Below, in pieces: positions 36,414 through 46,180 of a stretch of DNA of 64,000 nt. This DNA is from Vibrio anguillarum (lineage in GTDB: Bacteria; Pseudomonadota; Gammaproteobacteria; Enterobacterales; Vibrionaceae), in contig NZ_JAHGUP010000004.1 of NCBI RefSeq assembly GCF_001989995.2, positions 1-64,000 of the forward strand, read 5' to 3'. The position numbers and the translations under genes are program-made. The notes beneath the pieces are model-generated. The model had not been told where the DNA came from. It made no database searches and saw only the letters and a program-made list of their open reading frames with translations. Every line of letters starts with the position of its first letter. Position 1 is the stretch's first letter.

Positions 36414-39233
36414 TTATTTTGAGATTGCAGAGGTAGTGCTGGGTAATATCTTAACACTCAGTCGTTTGTCTGCTTGTAAATATTGATTAGCAACATGACG
36501 CAGATCATTCGTACTCACCTGATTGATGGCGTGACGAACCTCCTGCCAACGACTATAGCGATGCGGATAAGTTTGAGTTAACGATGCGACATCAAGCCAA
36601 AATACATTCTTTTCTGGCAGGCTATCTAACCATTGTAGAAGCGGTTGTTTCGCTCGTTGCAACATATCAGCATCAATGCCATGATCAGCTTTCACTCGAG
36701 ACAATACCGCATCGAAACTCTCTTCCACTAATTTAAGTTGCGTTGTGTCTGTCACACTGAACAGCCCCAAATAACCAAATCCTGTGGGAAGGAAATCATT
36801 GCTGCTAAATGGGTAAGGTGAGTAACTCGCGCCAGCCTTTTCTCTCACTTCTTCCGTCAACAAAATACTGAGAACCTCTTCAAGCAGCATCAGTTTTGCG
36901 TAGTGTTCGGCATTCACCTTATCAGTCGTTGGCCACAGCCAAGCCAGTGCCGCGGCATTGGCTGAACCTTGATGCTCAACAATATGTGAAGCAGGCAATG
37001 ATGGAAACTCAACGCGCTCAACTTGCAGCTCTTTTTCTGGATGACGCGGCAAAGCGCCCAGTGTTTTAGCAACCGATTGAATCGTTTTCTCTTCGTCAAG
37101 ATCACCCACAATGGCAATTTCTAAAAGGCCTTTATCTACCGCCGAGGCAAACACTGGGGCTAATTCTGAAAAATGACGCTTTAACAGTTCCTCGTCATGG
37201 CTACGAAATCGTGGGTCGTCAGGGTGCAATAATTCAGGTAATACCGTCCAAAATGCCTCTTCTGGCGTCGTGTTCTGGCTGTTACTCGCTGCCAGTACTC
37301 GTTGACGAAATTGGTTCATCCCCTCTTCTCGCCAGCCCGGGCTCGTTAAAAATGCCGTTTGCAGTGCTAACTGTTGGTCAAGCGACGCTTGATTGGTGAA
37401 ATCCTGACTCGCAAAACCAAGCGTTCCAACATTGAACCCCGTCGTCACATTGGCAGCAGAAAAGAGATGAATTAACTGCTGAAACGAATGCTGCTCTAAC
37501 CCACCAGCAACAAAGCCATCATTAAACAGTGCCTGAATGCCCTCTTTTCTAGGTAACGGATATTCGCCAAAACCTAATGAAAGATTGAGGTAGATGACGT
37601 TTTTCTCTAACTCAGTTGGCTTGATGTTGAGCTTAACGCCATTGGCAAATTTCAACATCCGAATCCCCGTTTCGGGATCTCGCTTGTCGTGAACGAGCGT
37701 GCCCGCCTCACCAAATTCACGGTAGGCAAATGCCTCGACCGATGATATTTGATAAGGCTCTACTGGCTGTTTTTGGCTTTGTTCATATACATCGAGTAGC
37801 GTTTGATTGATTTCCTCAACCTTGTATGGCCCAGAAAGATAAATCCACGGCTTACCTTGCCAACGTTCTGTAAGCAGGTCGCGCAATCGAGCTGCGGTGA
37901 TTTGAGGTTGATAAGCTTCAAAAAAAGCAAGCGCGAACGTCGGTTCAATCGGGACAAATTGCTGAGCATCACTTGTCACTAGGCCTTGCGCAATCGAAAT
38001 ACTATGCAAGGTATCGCTACTTGCTGCTCTTTGCTGATAATCAGCATGTATTGCCTTGATCGCTTGATCAATTTCGCTCTGATTAAAGCCGTATCGAATC
38101 GCTTGTCGCACCGTCTGTTCAAGTAATGTCAGCCCATGCCGCCACTGCTCGGGCAAGGTTACCAGCGACAATTCCATCCGTGATGCGATACCGAAGTCTT
38201 GATCAATACTAACAAAAGCATCCGTTATCCCTTCTTGGCCTATCAGATGGGGAAGTAAACGTTGGTAGAGTAAGTTCGACAATATTGATTCAAGGATCAT
38301 TTCATGGCGGCTTTCTACGCTATCAGCTTGTCGCTCTTGTGGTGCAATCACACCAAGCGAAATTTGGGTCGGCAAACGAGCATCAAAGAAAGCATCGGCT
38401 TGCAAGTGCGTCCTTACTGCAGGCAACATCAAATGGTCAGCCCGTAGCGATACCGCATCCCGGTGAGGTACCCAGTTAGAAAAAAGTCGTTTGATCTGCT
38501 CTTCGGCCTGAGCAACATCAAGGTCTCCCACCACAATGATTGTGGTGCGCTCTGGCGTGTAAAAACGTTGATAGAGTGAACGTAACTGCTCTGAGCTAGC
38601 ATGTTTTACTACATCGAGATCACCAATTGGCAAACGTTTTGACAAAGGGCTCCTCGGATATAAGAAGCTCAGCTGTTGACGATAATTATCTACATCAGCG
38701 GAATTTCTCTCTTTCCATTCCGCCACAACAACCGGTTTTTCTTGCTCTAACGCCTTTGGCTCAAGCTTAAGGCGATCCGCAATCTCTCTCATCAGCCACA
38801 AACCAGTTGCTACTTTTTGTGAGTCTCCTTGAGCAATATTGAACTCATACACGGTTTGATTGAATTGAGTCACCGCATTGGTATCGGATCCAAAACTTAA
38901 TCCTAACCGTTCAAGTTGGCGAATCATCTCCCCTTCGGCTACAGAGTCCGAACCTTTAAACGCCATGTGCTCTAAAAGATGCATCAAGCCTTGTTCTTGC
39001 TCTGACTCAACTAAAGAGCCACCCGCAATGCGCATACGCATAATGACAGCATGAGCAGGTGTGGTGTTATGGACTAATTGGTACCTTAAGCCATTTTCAA
39101 GCTGACCTTCGTGAATGCGATGACTTTTAGGTAACTCCGTCGATAACGAACTAGCCGACATGACAAGCAGCAATAATAAGCTCAATGGGTGAAAAAATAG
39201 AATATGACGCAAATTAAGATTCTCAGTATGCAT
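36414..39233 (-). CDS. M16-family zinc metalloprotease (insulinase/PqqL type)
   Basis: The protein has 939 residues. A hydrophobic N-terminus (HILFFHPLSLLLLLVMSASS) suggests export to the periplasm. The inverted zinc motif HxxEH is HLLEH at residues 85-89, followed by the distal glutamate region EKPVVVAEWKER. Typical M16 blocks FKGSDSVAEGEMIRQLERLG and TTIIVVGDLD follow. The second half repeats the fold without a zinc motif (EKNVIYLNLSLGFGEYPLP, EIAIVGDLDEEKTIQSV), as in two-unit pitrilysin-like enzymes. It degrades peptides or small proteins; the substrate is unknown. In some bacteria PqqL-type proteases process ferredoxin for iron uptake. The 3' end is 22 bases from the IS end. Confidence 0.88.
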   Translation of the reverse strand: MHTENLNLRHILFFHPLSLLLLLVMSASSLSTELPKSHRIHEGQLENGLRYQLVHNTTPAHAVIMRMRIAGGSLVESEQEQGLMHLLEHMAFKGSDSVAEGEMIRQLERLGLSFGSDTNAVTQFNQTVYEFNIAQGDSQKVATGLWLMREIADRLKLEPKALEQEKPVVVAEWKERNSADVDNYRQQLSFLYPRSPLSKRLPIGDLDVVKHASSEQLRSLYQRFYTPERTTIIVVGDLDVAQAEEQIKRLFSNWVPHRDAVSLRADHLMLPAVRTHLQADAFFDARLPTQISLGVIAPQERQADSVESRHEMILESILSNLLYQRLLPHLIGQEGITDAFVSIDQDFGIASRMELSLVTLPEQWRHGLTLLEQTVRQAIRYGFNQSEIDQAIKAIHADYQQRAASSDTLHSISIAQGLVTSDAQQFVPIEPTFALAFFEAYQPQITAARLRDLLTERWQGKPWIYLSGPYKVEEINQTLLDVYEQSQKQPVEPYQISSVEAFAYREFGEAGTLVHDKRDPETGIRMLKFANGVKLNIKPTELEKNVIYLNLSLGFGEYPLPRKEGIQALFNDGFVAGGLEQHSFQQLIHLFSAANVTTGFNVGTLGFASQDFTNQASLDQQLALQTAFLTSPGWREEGMNQFRQRVLAASNSQNTTPEEAFWTVLPELLHPDDPRFRSHDEELLKRHFSELAPVFASAVDKGLLEIAIVGDLDEEKTIQSVAKTLGALPRHPEKELQVERVEFPSLPASHIVEHQGSANAAALAWLWPTTDKVNAEHYAKLMLLEEVLSILLTEEVREKAGASYSPYPFSSNDFLPTGFGYLGLFSVTDTTQLKLVEESFDAVLSRVKADHGIDADMLQRAKQPLLQWLDSLPEKNVFWLDVASLTQTYPHRYSRWQEVRHAINQVSTNDLRHVANQYLQADKRLSVKILPSTTSAISK

Positions 39234-39500
39234 GGAACAACACTCATTCTAATTGAGTGCTTATTATTGCCCTTTTATTGGATTTATAAATACATCAAGA
39301 CAATTCCATACAAAAAAGTACAATCTTTTCAAATCACAGCATGGCGAGCAAACGCGTATCACGCCCCCCTTGAATATCAGCTTGGCTGGCTTATATTGCT
39401 CTACAAAAACTTTGTGCAATAACGTAGCCAAATTACAAGAAAACACAGTATTATCACCCCTTATTCCACATACTTCGTGGAGATCATAAACGGAATAATT

Positions 39501-39989
39501 ATGGAAAATATCGTCGAAAAACTACTCTATTCAGCGCGCTGGATTATGGCGCCTATCTATTTGGGGTTAAGTTTAGTGCTGCTGGCATTAGGCATTAAAT
39601 TTTTCCAAGAAGTGTTTCATCTGTTACCTAACATCTTGAGCACCGATGAAGTCAGCCTGATTTTAGTGACACTTTCTTTGATTGATATTTCATTGGTTGG
39701 TGGGTTGATTGTGATGGTGATGTTTTCAGGCTATGAGAATTTTGTCTCTAAAATTGATATCGCCGAAGAGGATGATAAGCTCGGCTGGCTCGGAAAATTA
39801 GACACAGGATCGTTGAAAAATAAGGTTTCGGCATCGATTGTCGCCATCTCCTCAATTCATTTGCTGAAAGTCTTCATGAACACTGAAAATATCGACAGTG
39901 AAAAAATCAAGTGGTACTTACTGCTGCACATTACCTTTGTCTTATCGGCCTTTGCGATGGGTTATTTAGATAAAATCACCAAAAAATAG
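39501..39989 (+). CDS. UPF0114 (YqhA family) inner-membrane protein
   Basis: The protein has 162 residues and about four hydrophobic segments ([72 protein letters not shown]). [22 protein letters not shown] and [18 protein letters not shown] are UPF0114 signatures. Function is unknown. ATG 39501 is favoured over the frame opening at 39477 because it gives the conserved N-terminus. Confidence 0.9.
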   Translation: MENIVEKLLYSARWIMAPIYLGLSLVLLALGIKFFQEVFHLLPNILSTDEVSLILVTLSLIDISLVGGLIVMVMFSGYENFVSKIDIAEEDDKLGWLGKLDTGSLKNKVSASIVAISSIHLLKVFMNTENIDSEKIKWYLLLHITFVLSAFAMGYLDKITKK

Positions 39990-39994
39990 CCGCA

Positions 39995-40014
39995 AGCCCT
40001 GTATACACAGGGCT
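39995..40014. terminator. Hairpin between UPF0114 gene and fhuB, possible terminator
   Basis: AGCCCTGT-ATAC-ACAGGGCT is a perfect 8-bp stem 5 bases after the UPF0114 stop. Only a weak T-tract follows on either strand. Confidence 0.5.
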
Positions 40015-40168
40015 ATTCGTTAACACTATCGATCATGTGGGTTACATATCGTTGCTACGCCAAGGCACTACCATCATTTTATTAATAAGAAAAACGACTT
40101 ATCTGGCACAGTGAGCAGCTTTGTTACGATGCTAAATACCATCGATGCCAATGGTAAATAGACTGAGC

Positions 40169-42136
40169 TTATTTTGAACGATTGACCAACAGTAACAGCA
40201 AGAAATAGCTCCCACCGAGAATCGCCACCAGCGTGCCAGCCGCAATTTGCATCGGATAAACGATCACCTGTCCGAGCCAATCCGCCCACAACATTAATGA
40301 TGCACCGACTAAACTTGCCACCAGCAGTTGGGTTTTACTTTGCTGCGCGCCTAGCATCATCGCCATGTGTGGCGCAATCAAACCCACAAACGACACTGGC
40401 CCCATCGTCGCCGTCACCAGCGTACATAACAGCGCCACAATGGTCAATAAAATCAAACTGGTGCTTTGCGCATTAACGCCGCGCGCACTGGCAAAACGAC
40501 GACCAATGGAGATTAAAGTCAGCCAACGCGACAGCGCGATGGTGGCCGCGGCCAGCAACAGCACCAAAACGGCCAGCAACAGCGCTTGGTCAGGCGTAAC
40601 GCGATAGGTTGAGCCTGCCAACCACTGTAAAATTCGATAACTGTCTTCTGACCCTTTAGCCAAGCAAAATTGCACTAAGGATTCAAGCAATGCGGTGATG
40701 GCTATCCCGGTTAAAATCAAACTCGACGCGGCGTATTGATGGCGCTTACCCAGCACAACTAATGCCGCCAACACCAGCAAACTACCCAACAACGCTGTCA
40801 CCCAATGAGCGGCTAACAAGCTTTGACCTAAAAAGAGATTGGCAAACACCAACGCAAACGTCGCCCCTGACGAGACCCCTAAAATATCTGGGCTGGCTAA
40901 CGGGTTGTATATCAAACGTTGCAAAATGCTACCTGCTAGTGCAAGACCAATACCGGCACACAATGCGGTAAGCATGCGCGGCCAGCGTAATGACCACTGA
41001 TAGCTGCTTGGCAGTGCCAATTGCCAACTGAGTTCGTTCATTTGAAACAACGTATGCAACCCAAGTGCTGCCAGCATCATTAACAACAACCCCAATAATG
41101 CGACACGGCTTAATGATGCGCGCGACTGAGGCAGTGAGATAGTCAAGGTATCTTGCGCCTTGAGCTGACGGCGACTAAACCAGATCAATGCGGGCGCGCC
41201 AATCGCCGCGGCTGTGATACCGCTGGCGATGACTTGCGTAGTCCATAGGCTCAACCACATTGCGAGCATATCGGTTAATAAAAGCAGTAACGCGCCAAGC
41301 AGTAAGCTCGAATAGAGCTCTTGTTTGGGCGTTCTTGCCCCCATAGCACGGGCGATGTTTGGCGTGAGTAGCCCGATAAAACTGATGACGCCCACCGCTG
41401 TAATCGAGGCTGAAACCAACCAAATCCCGAGCACCATTAAGATTAAAAATGCAGGAATGACAGGCAGACCACGAGCCGCAGCACCTTGATGACCTAAACG
41501 CAATAACGTCAGAACCCTTGGCGCAAACAATAAAATCAATAAGGAGACCGATAACCGCGGCAGCAACCACTGCACCCAATCCCAGCCATTTTGCGCCAGA
41601 TCGCCCGCGCCCCACATGAAGACGTTTTTGGCGTATTGTTCATTGAGTAGAATCAGTGCCGTCGCAATCGCGCCAAGTAGCAGGTTCACCACCATGCCTG
41701 CCACAATTAACGGCAAGCCCGTCATGTTACGCACACCAGCAATCACCACGATCAACGCAAATGCGAGCAAAGCACCACTCATTGCCGCCAACGCGCTGTA
41801 ACTGGCAACTAGGCTTGGAAAACCAATGTTGAGAATAATCAGCGCCAGCCAAGCTCCAGATGAGGTGCCCAGCGTCAATGGTGAAGTGAGGTTATTCTGC
41901 GTCAGTTGTTGCATCACACTGCCGACCAAACCTAACATCGCGCCCACCAGCAACGTCATCACCAAACGGGGCAATTGACCATATAGGAAATTGAACTCCG
42001 CAAAAGAGCTCGCTTCACGTTGCGCCCACAACAGTTGCCATTGCGTGACTAGATCAACGCCATTGCCAATTTGCACACTGAGCATCGCCGCAAGCAGCAG
42101 CGCACTACTCAGTACGAGAAACACTTTTCCGTTCAT
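40169..42136 (-). CDS. fhuB: Ferrichrome (Fe-hydroxamate) ABC transporter permease, fused double unit
   Basis: The protein has 655 residues, twice the size of a FecCD permease. Two homologous halves each carry about ten membrane helices and a conserved cytoplasmic loop (SFIGLLTPNIARAMG in the first, SFVGLIAPHMAMMLGA in the second). One polypeptide therefore forms the whole inner-membrane channel, as in E. coli FhuB. It overlaps fhuD by 4 bases and is last in the fhuA-C-D-B series. Confidence 0.95.
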   Translation of the reverse strand: MNGKVFLVLSSALLLAAMLSVQIGNGVDLVTQWQLLWAQREASSFAEFNFLYGQLPRLVMTLLVGAMLGLVGSVMQQLTQNNLTSPLTLGTSSGAWLALIILNIGFPSLVASYSALAAMSGALLAFALIVVIAGVRNMTGLPLIVAGMVVNLLLGAIATALILLNEQYAKNVFMWGAGDLAQNGWDWVQWLLPRLSVSLLILLFAPRVLTLLRLGHQGAAARGLPVIPAFLILMVLGIWLVSASITAVGVISFIGLLTPNIARAMGARTPKQELYSSLLLGALLLLLTDMLAMWLSLWTTQVIASGITAAAIGAPALIWFSRRQLKAQDTLTISLPQSRASLSRVALLGLLLMMLAALGLHTLFQMNELSWQLALPSSYQWSLRWPRMLTALCAGIGLALAGSILQRLIYNPLASPDILGVSSGATFALVFANLFLGQSLLAAHWVTALLGSLLVLAALVVLGKRHQYAASSLILTGIAITALLESLVQFCLAKGSEDSYRILQWLAGSTYRVTPDQALLLAVLVLLLAAATIALSRWLTLISIGRRFASARGVNAQSTSLILLTIVALLCTLVTATMGPVSFVGLIAPHMAMMLGAQQSKTQLLVASLVGASLMLWADWLGQVIVYPMQIAAGTLVAILGGSYFLLLLLVNRSK

Positions 42137-43059
42137 GACTTAGGCGCAACCTCAAGCAAACTGCGTGTCAGCGCTTCTGCAATGTATTGTAGTGACATCG
42201 CGCCGCCGTAGTTCCAGACACTCTCAACCGAGTTCACTCGCGCTTGACGCACAAACGGCATCGCTTGCCAAAGCATTGATTTTTCTAGCTGTGCTTGCTG
42301 GGCAAATGGCAAGAAATAGAGCACATAACCTTGCTCAACATACTGCAAATCCGTTAACCGATGTTGCACAATCCCCCACTCTTTGGCGGGCTGAGGCAGC
42401 GCTTCATACAAGCCCAATTGCTTCAGCACATAATGAGTGGTGGAGTTTTCACCGTAAAGGAACACCGAGGTTGGATTAGCAAAACGCATCGCCACCACCG
42501 CGGGTGTTTGATGAGAAAACGCGATGTCAATTTGTGCTTTTAACTGCGCAAAACGTTCCGTCATTGTGGTCAGTTTTTGCTCGGCGAGCGCTTGCTTGTC
42601 AAAGAGCTGCGCTAATTGGCGAAAATGGTCAATCGCGACTGCACCACTGTCATCACTGGCTTGAAAATTAGAGAAATAGAGTACCGGAGCAATGCGCTCT
42701 AACGGTGTGATTAAATCTTGCTGCGGCGCAGCAGCGAGAATGAGATCTGGTTTCAGTGCAGCAATTTTTTCCAAATTGGGTTCAACGCGCGTGCCGATAT
42801 CTTCTACCCCTTGCGGCACTTGCGGTTTGACAACCCAATCTTGATAACTGGCAAGCTCTGGCGCGCCAACGGGTGTGATACCCAGTTCAATCACTTGCTC
42901 AAGTAAATCCCAATTGAGCACCACCGCACGTTGTGGCCGCTGCTGTAGAGTTTGCTCTCCGCGGCTGTCGTGTACGGTCAATGGCGCGCTAAAAGCGACA
43001 CTCGAAAAAACAGAGAGTAAGCCAGCAACCAGCCAGCGCTTTACAAGGTTTAAGCACAT
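42133..43059 (-). CDS. fhuD: Ferrichrome periplasmic binding protein
   Basis: The protein has 308 residues. A Sec signal peptide (LVKRWLVAGLLSVFSSVAFSA) precedes a class III binding-protein fold (RAVVLNWDLLEQVIELGITP, LKPDLILAA, IAPVLYFSN). It delivers iron-hydroxamate to FhuB. The ATG overlaps the end of fhuC by 10 bases and its stop overlaps fhuB, so all three are translationally linked. Confidence 0.93.
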   Translation of the reverse strand: MCLNLVKRWLVAGLLSVFSSVAFSAPLTVHDSRGEQTLQQRPQRAVVLNWDLLEQVIELGITPVGAPELASYQDWVVKPQVPQGVEDIGTRVEPNLEKIAALKPDLILAAAPQQDLITPLERIAPVLYFSNFQASDDSGAVAIDHFRQLAQLFDKQALAEQKLTTMTERFAQLKAQIDIAFSHQTPAVVAMRFANPTSVFLYGENSTTHYVLKQLGLYEALPQPAKEWGIVQHRLTDLQYVEQGYVLYFLPFAQQAQLEKSMLWQAMPFVRQARVNSVESVWNYGGAMSLQYIAEALTRSLLEVAPKS

Positions 43060-43835
43060 ACAATCGCGACCTTATGCGTGTGAGAATCTGAATTGGACAT
43101 TGGGTGATCCAGCAGTTGGATCGGCGTTTGATAAAGCGCCGATAAACGTGCTTCATCGACCAATAAAGAGGCATCGCCTTCAAAAGCAACCTTGCCCTGC
43201 TTGAGCGCGACAATGTGGGTCGCGTAACGTAGCGCAAGGTTCAAATCATGCAAAATGACGATAATTCCGCAGCCTTGTGTTTGGTTTAATTGCGCAAGCA
43301 GAGCCATTAACTGATATTGGTGCTGCACATCTAACGCTGAAGTTGGCTCATCTAAAATCAGCACCGGAGACTGCTGCGCCAACAGCATCGCCACCCAAGC
43401 GCGTTGCCTTTCACCGCCAGACAATTCATCTGCCAAGGTATAGGCAAATTCAGTGACGCCGGTTTGGGCGATCGCTTGATCGATGATCACTTCATCCTGA
43501 TTTTGCCAGCGACCAAAAGGACCACGCCACGGAAAACGCCCAAGGCGCACTAACTCTCGTACCGTTAACCCCGCTGAAGTTGGCAATTTTTGTGGCAAAA
43601 ACGCCACCGCTTTAGCCAGCGCTCTGGCGCTGAGCTCGGCAATCGGCTGCTGGTTAAGTAACACGTCGCCACGGTCAGGTGCTTGCTGACCAGAAATCAA
43701 ACTCACCAGCGTGGATTTACCAGAGCCATTATGGCCGAGTACCACAGTTAACTCTGTGGTGGGAATATTCAGTGATTCAATGGATAAAATGCTTCGTCCA
43801 CCGCGTACCACTTGAACATTTGATAAGGTAAACAT
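43050..43835 (-). CDS. fhuC: Ferrichrome ABC transporter ATP-binding protein
   Basis: The protein has 261 residues. Walker A is GHNGSGKST, the Q-loop segment is VAFLPQKLP, the signature is LSGGERQR, Walker B is PVLILDEPTSALD and the switch is ILHDLNLA. It powers FhuB. The frame opens at 43934, but ATG 43835 with GGGGGAGAG upstream is the clear start. It is separated from fhuA by two hairpins. Confidence 0.95.
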   Translation of the reverse strand: MFTLSNVQVVRGGRSILSIESLNIPTTELTVVLGHNGSGKSTLVSLISGQQAPDRGDVLLNQQPIAELSARALAKAVAFLPQKLPTSAGLTVRELVRLGRFPWRGPFGRWQNQDEVIIDQAIAQTGVTEFAYTLADELSGGERQRAWVAMLLAQQSPVLILDEPTSALDVQHQYQLMALLAQLNQTQGCGIIVILHDLNLALRYATHIVALKQGKVAFEGDASLLVDEARLSALYQTPIQLLDHPMSNSDSHTHKVAIVCA

Positions 43836-43874
43836 CACTCTCCCCCAAAAATCGAACCACCTAAAACACACATC

Positions 43875-43931
43875 CCCGCCGGCGCGGGAATGTTCAAAAA
43901 CCGTCAAACTCACCTTCAGCGAAGGTGAGTT
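43875..43931 (-). terminator. Intercistronic hairpins between fhuA and fhuC
   Basis: AACTCACCTT (43907-43916) pairs with AAGGTGAGTT (43922-43931). A second stem is CCCGC/GCGGG (43875-43888). On the minus strand GACGGTTTTTG follows the first. This could terminate part of the transcription or protect the fhuA message, giving more receptor than transporter. Confidence 0.6.
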
Positions 43932-43940
43932 CATGCTGAC

Positions 43941-46037
43941 TTACCAGCGGTAATTCACGCTTGCCACCATACGACGTGATTCGCCGTAATAGCAGGTTCC
44001 GAAATCACAACCAGCAAAGGACTCGTCATCCAAAATATTATTGAGGTTAACCTGCACATCCCACTGTGTATTGATGGCGTAGCTTGCCATTGCATCCCAC
44101 AGCATATAAGCAGGCACCTTTTTATCGAGCGAGGCATCCACAGACGTTCCGGTATAACGCACGCCAGAGCCCAACGTCAGCCCCTCAATCCCAAGGCCTG
44201 CAAAATCATAGCTCGCCCAACCTGTCGCTAAGTGGCGCGGAATCATCGACTTGCGCTTCTGGCTCGTTCCTTCACCCGTATGAGCATCGAGATAGGTGTA
44301 GCTGGCATTCAGCATCAGATTCTCTGTCACAGCCATGCGAGCTTCCACTTCGAGCCCTTGCGTATTGGTTTTTGTGCCCGATTGACTGGTGGTTAACGCA
44401 CCATTGCTGCCGACAGTAGAGGCGGTTGCGTTTTTCTGGTCGATATCAAACCACGCCAGATTGACATAGCCATCGAGCCAGCTTGGCATGTATTTCACAC
44501 CCACCTCGGTTTGGTTGCTCTCGACGGGTTTGTAGAGTTTGTTGGTGGTGAAATCTAAGCTGCTGATCACATAGAAAGATTCAGAGTAGCTCACATAAGG
44601 TGACAAACCGTTATCGGCTAAATAGATCAAACCGCTGTTTAATGACAGTTGGCCATCATCAAGCTCATCTTTATTCAAACCTTTGCTTTCAACATCAATT
44701 TTGTCGTAGCGGCCACCTAAATTCAGAACCCATTTCTGTTGCCACTTCGTTTGATATTGCGCGTACACTCCCAGTTGCTGTTTGACAATCTCATTGTCAT
44801 ACAAGCTGCTTGAAAGATCTGGCACATTGCCGTAGGTCGGATTAAGGCTGTTGATCACGCCCACCGGTGAACCAGTGCCATTACCCAGCCATTTATTTTG
44901 GTGATACTGAATGTCAAACCCGGCCAGTAAGCGGTGCTCAAATTGGCTACTTTGCCACTGTGCTTGGGCGTTGTTATCTAAGGTTACGCTGTGTGCATCA
45001 CCATCATTGATCAAGGTATAACGTGCCAATGTGTATGGGTCGCTATCTTGCCAAGCATTTTGATAGGCCGAAGAGCTTCGCAGGTACAGATCAACATAGG
45101 CGTAGTTGAAGTTTTGCTTGAGGCTCCAAGTGTCGTTCAGTTGATGAGAGAGTTGGTAGCCGAACGACAATTGTGTTTTATCGAAATCATCGTGATCCGG
45201 CTCGCCAAAGTTGCGGTTAGGCGCAATCGTCTCACCATTGGGCAGCGCCACTAATGTGCCATCGCTTGGGAAGAAACCGTTTTGTGGCACGCCGTTATCT
45301 TTCAAGAAAGTGGCCATCAGCGTTAGCGTGGTTTGATCTGATAAATCGATAGCGTAGCTTGGCGCAACATAAACGCGCTGGCTCTCAATGCCATCCAATT
45401 CACCCTCTTTTTGATTAACCATCGCCACCAAGCGGTAGCGCTGGCTGCCATCTTGGTTGGCCCAATCGGCAATATCGACACCCAACTGCTGGTAATTTTT
45501 ATTCCCCACCGACAGAGATACGGAATGCTGCGCGCCATCAGTCGGCTTTTTCTGCACCACGTTGGCAATACCGCCCGGCATGGACTCACCATACAGCACC
45601 GAAGACGGGCCTTTCACCAATTCAACTCGCTCTAAACCAAAGGGTTCAACCGTCCAAGCAAAGAAACCTTCTTTATAAAGACGGTTACCATCGAGATAGA
45701 CACTCGGTTCAAAACCACGCACAAACATCCATTCGGCGTCGTTATCCGCGCCATAAGGTGAGGTGTACCCCGGCGTATAGCGCAATGCTTCATCCAGTTT
45801 TTGTACGTTATGCTGGTCCAGTTCATCACGTTCAATGACAGTGACCGACTTTGCGGTTTCTTGTGTCGGGGTATCGACTTTCAATGCCGATGCCGTTACC
45901 ACGATCGTGTCTAAAACTGGTGGCGGTGTTTGCTCAGCTTGTGCCGTAGCCGAAACCATGAACAGACAAGGTAATGCGCTGATTTTTAATATGTTGTGAA
46001 TTGCTGTCCCCAGCAAGCTTGGGCGAATGAGATCCAT
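43941..46037 (-). CDS. fhuA: TonB-dependent ferrichrome receptor
   Basis: The protein has 698 residues. A signal peptide (ISALPCLFMVSATAQA) is followed by a TonB-box-like stretch (LDTIVVTAS) and the plug domain (RDELDQHNVQKLDEALRYTPG, VELVKGPSSVLYGESMPGGI). A 22-strand barrel follows and ends with the aromatic C-terminus VNYRW. Hydroxamate specificity is inferred from the FhuC-D-B genes behind it and from synteny. The YKEGFFAWTVEPFGLERVEL segment is typical of the FhuA/FoxA group. Iron repression is likely through the Fur-like site upstream. Confidence 0.92.
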   Translation of the reverse strand: MDLIRPSLLGTAIHNILKISALPCLFMVSATAQAEQTPPPVLDTIVVTASALKVDTPTQETAKSVTVIERDELDQHNVQKLDEALRYTPGYTSPYGADNDAEWMFVRGFEPSVYLDGNRLYKEGFFAWTVEPFGLERVELVKGPSSVLYGESMPGGIANVVQKKPTDGAQHSVSLSVGNKNYQQLGVDIADWANQDGSQRYRLVAMVNQKEGELDGIESQRVYVAPSYAIDLSDQTTLTLMATFLKDNGVPQNGFFPSDGTLVALPNGETIAPNRNFGEPDHDDFDKTQLSFGYQLSHQLNDTWSLKQNFNYAYVDLYLRSSSAYQNAWQDSDPYTLARYTLINDGDAHSVTLDNNAQAQWQSSQFEHRLLAGFDIQYHQNKWLGNGTGSPVGVINSLNPTYGNVPDLSSSLYDNEIVKQQLGVYAQYQTKWQQKWVLNLGGRYDKIDVESKGLNKDELDDGQLSLNSGLIYLADNGLSPYVSYSESFYVISSLDFTTNKLYKPVESNQTEVGVKYMPSWLDGYVNLAWFDIDQKNATASTVGSNGALTTSQSGTKTNTQGLEVEARMAVTENLMLNASYTYLDAHTGEGTSQKRKSMIPRHLATGWASYDFAGLGIEGLTLGSGVRYTGTSVDASLDKKVPAYMLWDAMASYAINTQWDVQVNLNNILDDESFAGCDFGTCYYGESRRMVASVNYRW

Positions 46038-46076
46038 TAAAGGATACCTCCTGCTTTAATTAGTTTGAGAAACGTT

Positions 46077-46095
46077 TTTATTATCATTATTATTG
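46077..46095. promoter_or_regulatory. Probable Fur box between fhuA and the ABC exporter gene
   Basis: The minus strand AATAATAATGATAATAAAA matches the 19-base Fur consensus at about 12 positions and contains a perfect TGATAAT heptamer. It is 40 bases from the fhuA start and 86 from the divergent gene. Confidence 0.55.
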
Positions 46096-46180
46096 CCCGT
46101 CATTTTACTGATAAATTCAATATTTAACAGATAAAAATAAGAATGAATCTCACTCGCATATCACCATAAGTTGATCACCT

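Noticed and set aside
39204..39489. Two overlapping short frames upstream of the UPF0114 gene
   Set aside because: No RBS, no similarity I recognise, and they overlap the M16 protease start region; more likely its promoter region.
41175..41615. 146-codon frame inside fhuB on the same strand
   Set aside because: It lies wholly within fhuB in another frame, and the fhuB frame carries the conserved transporter motifs.
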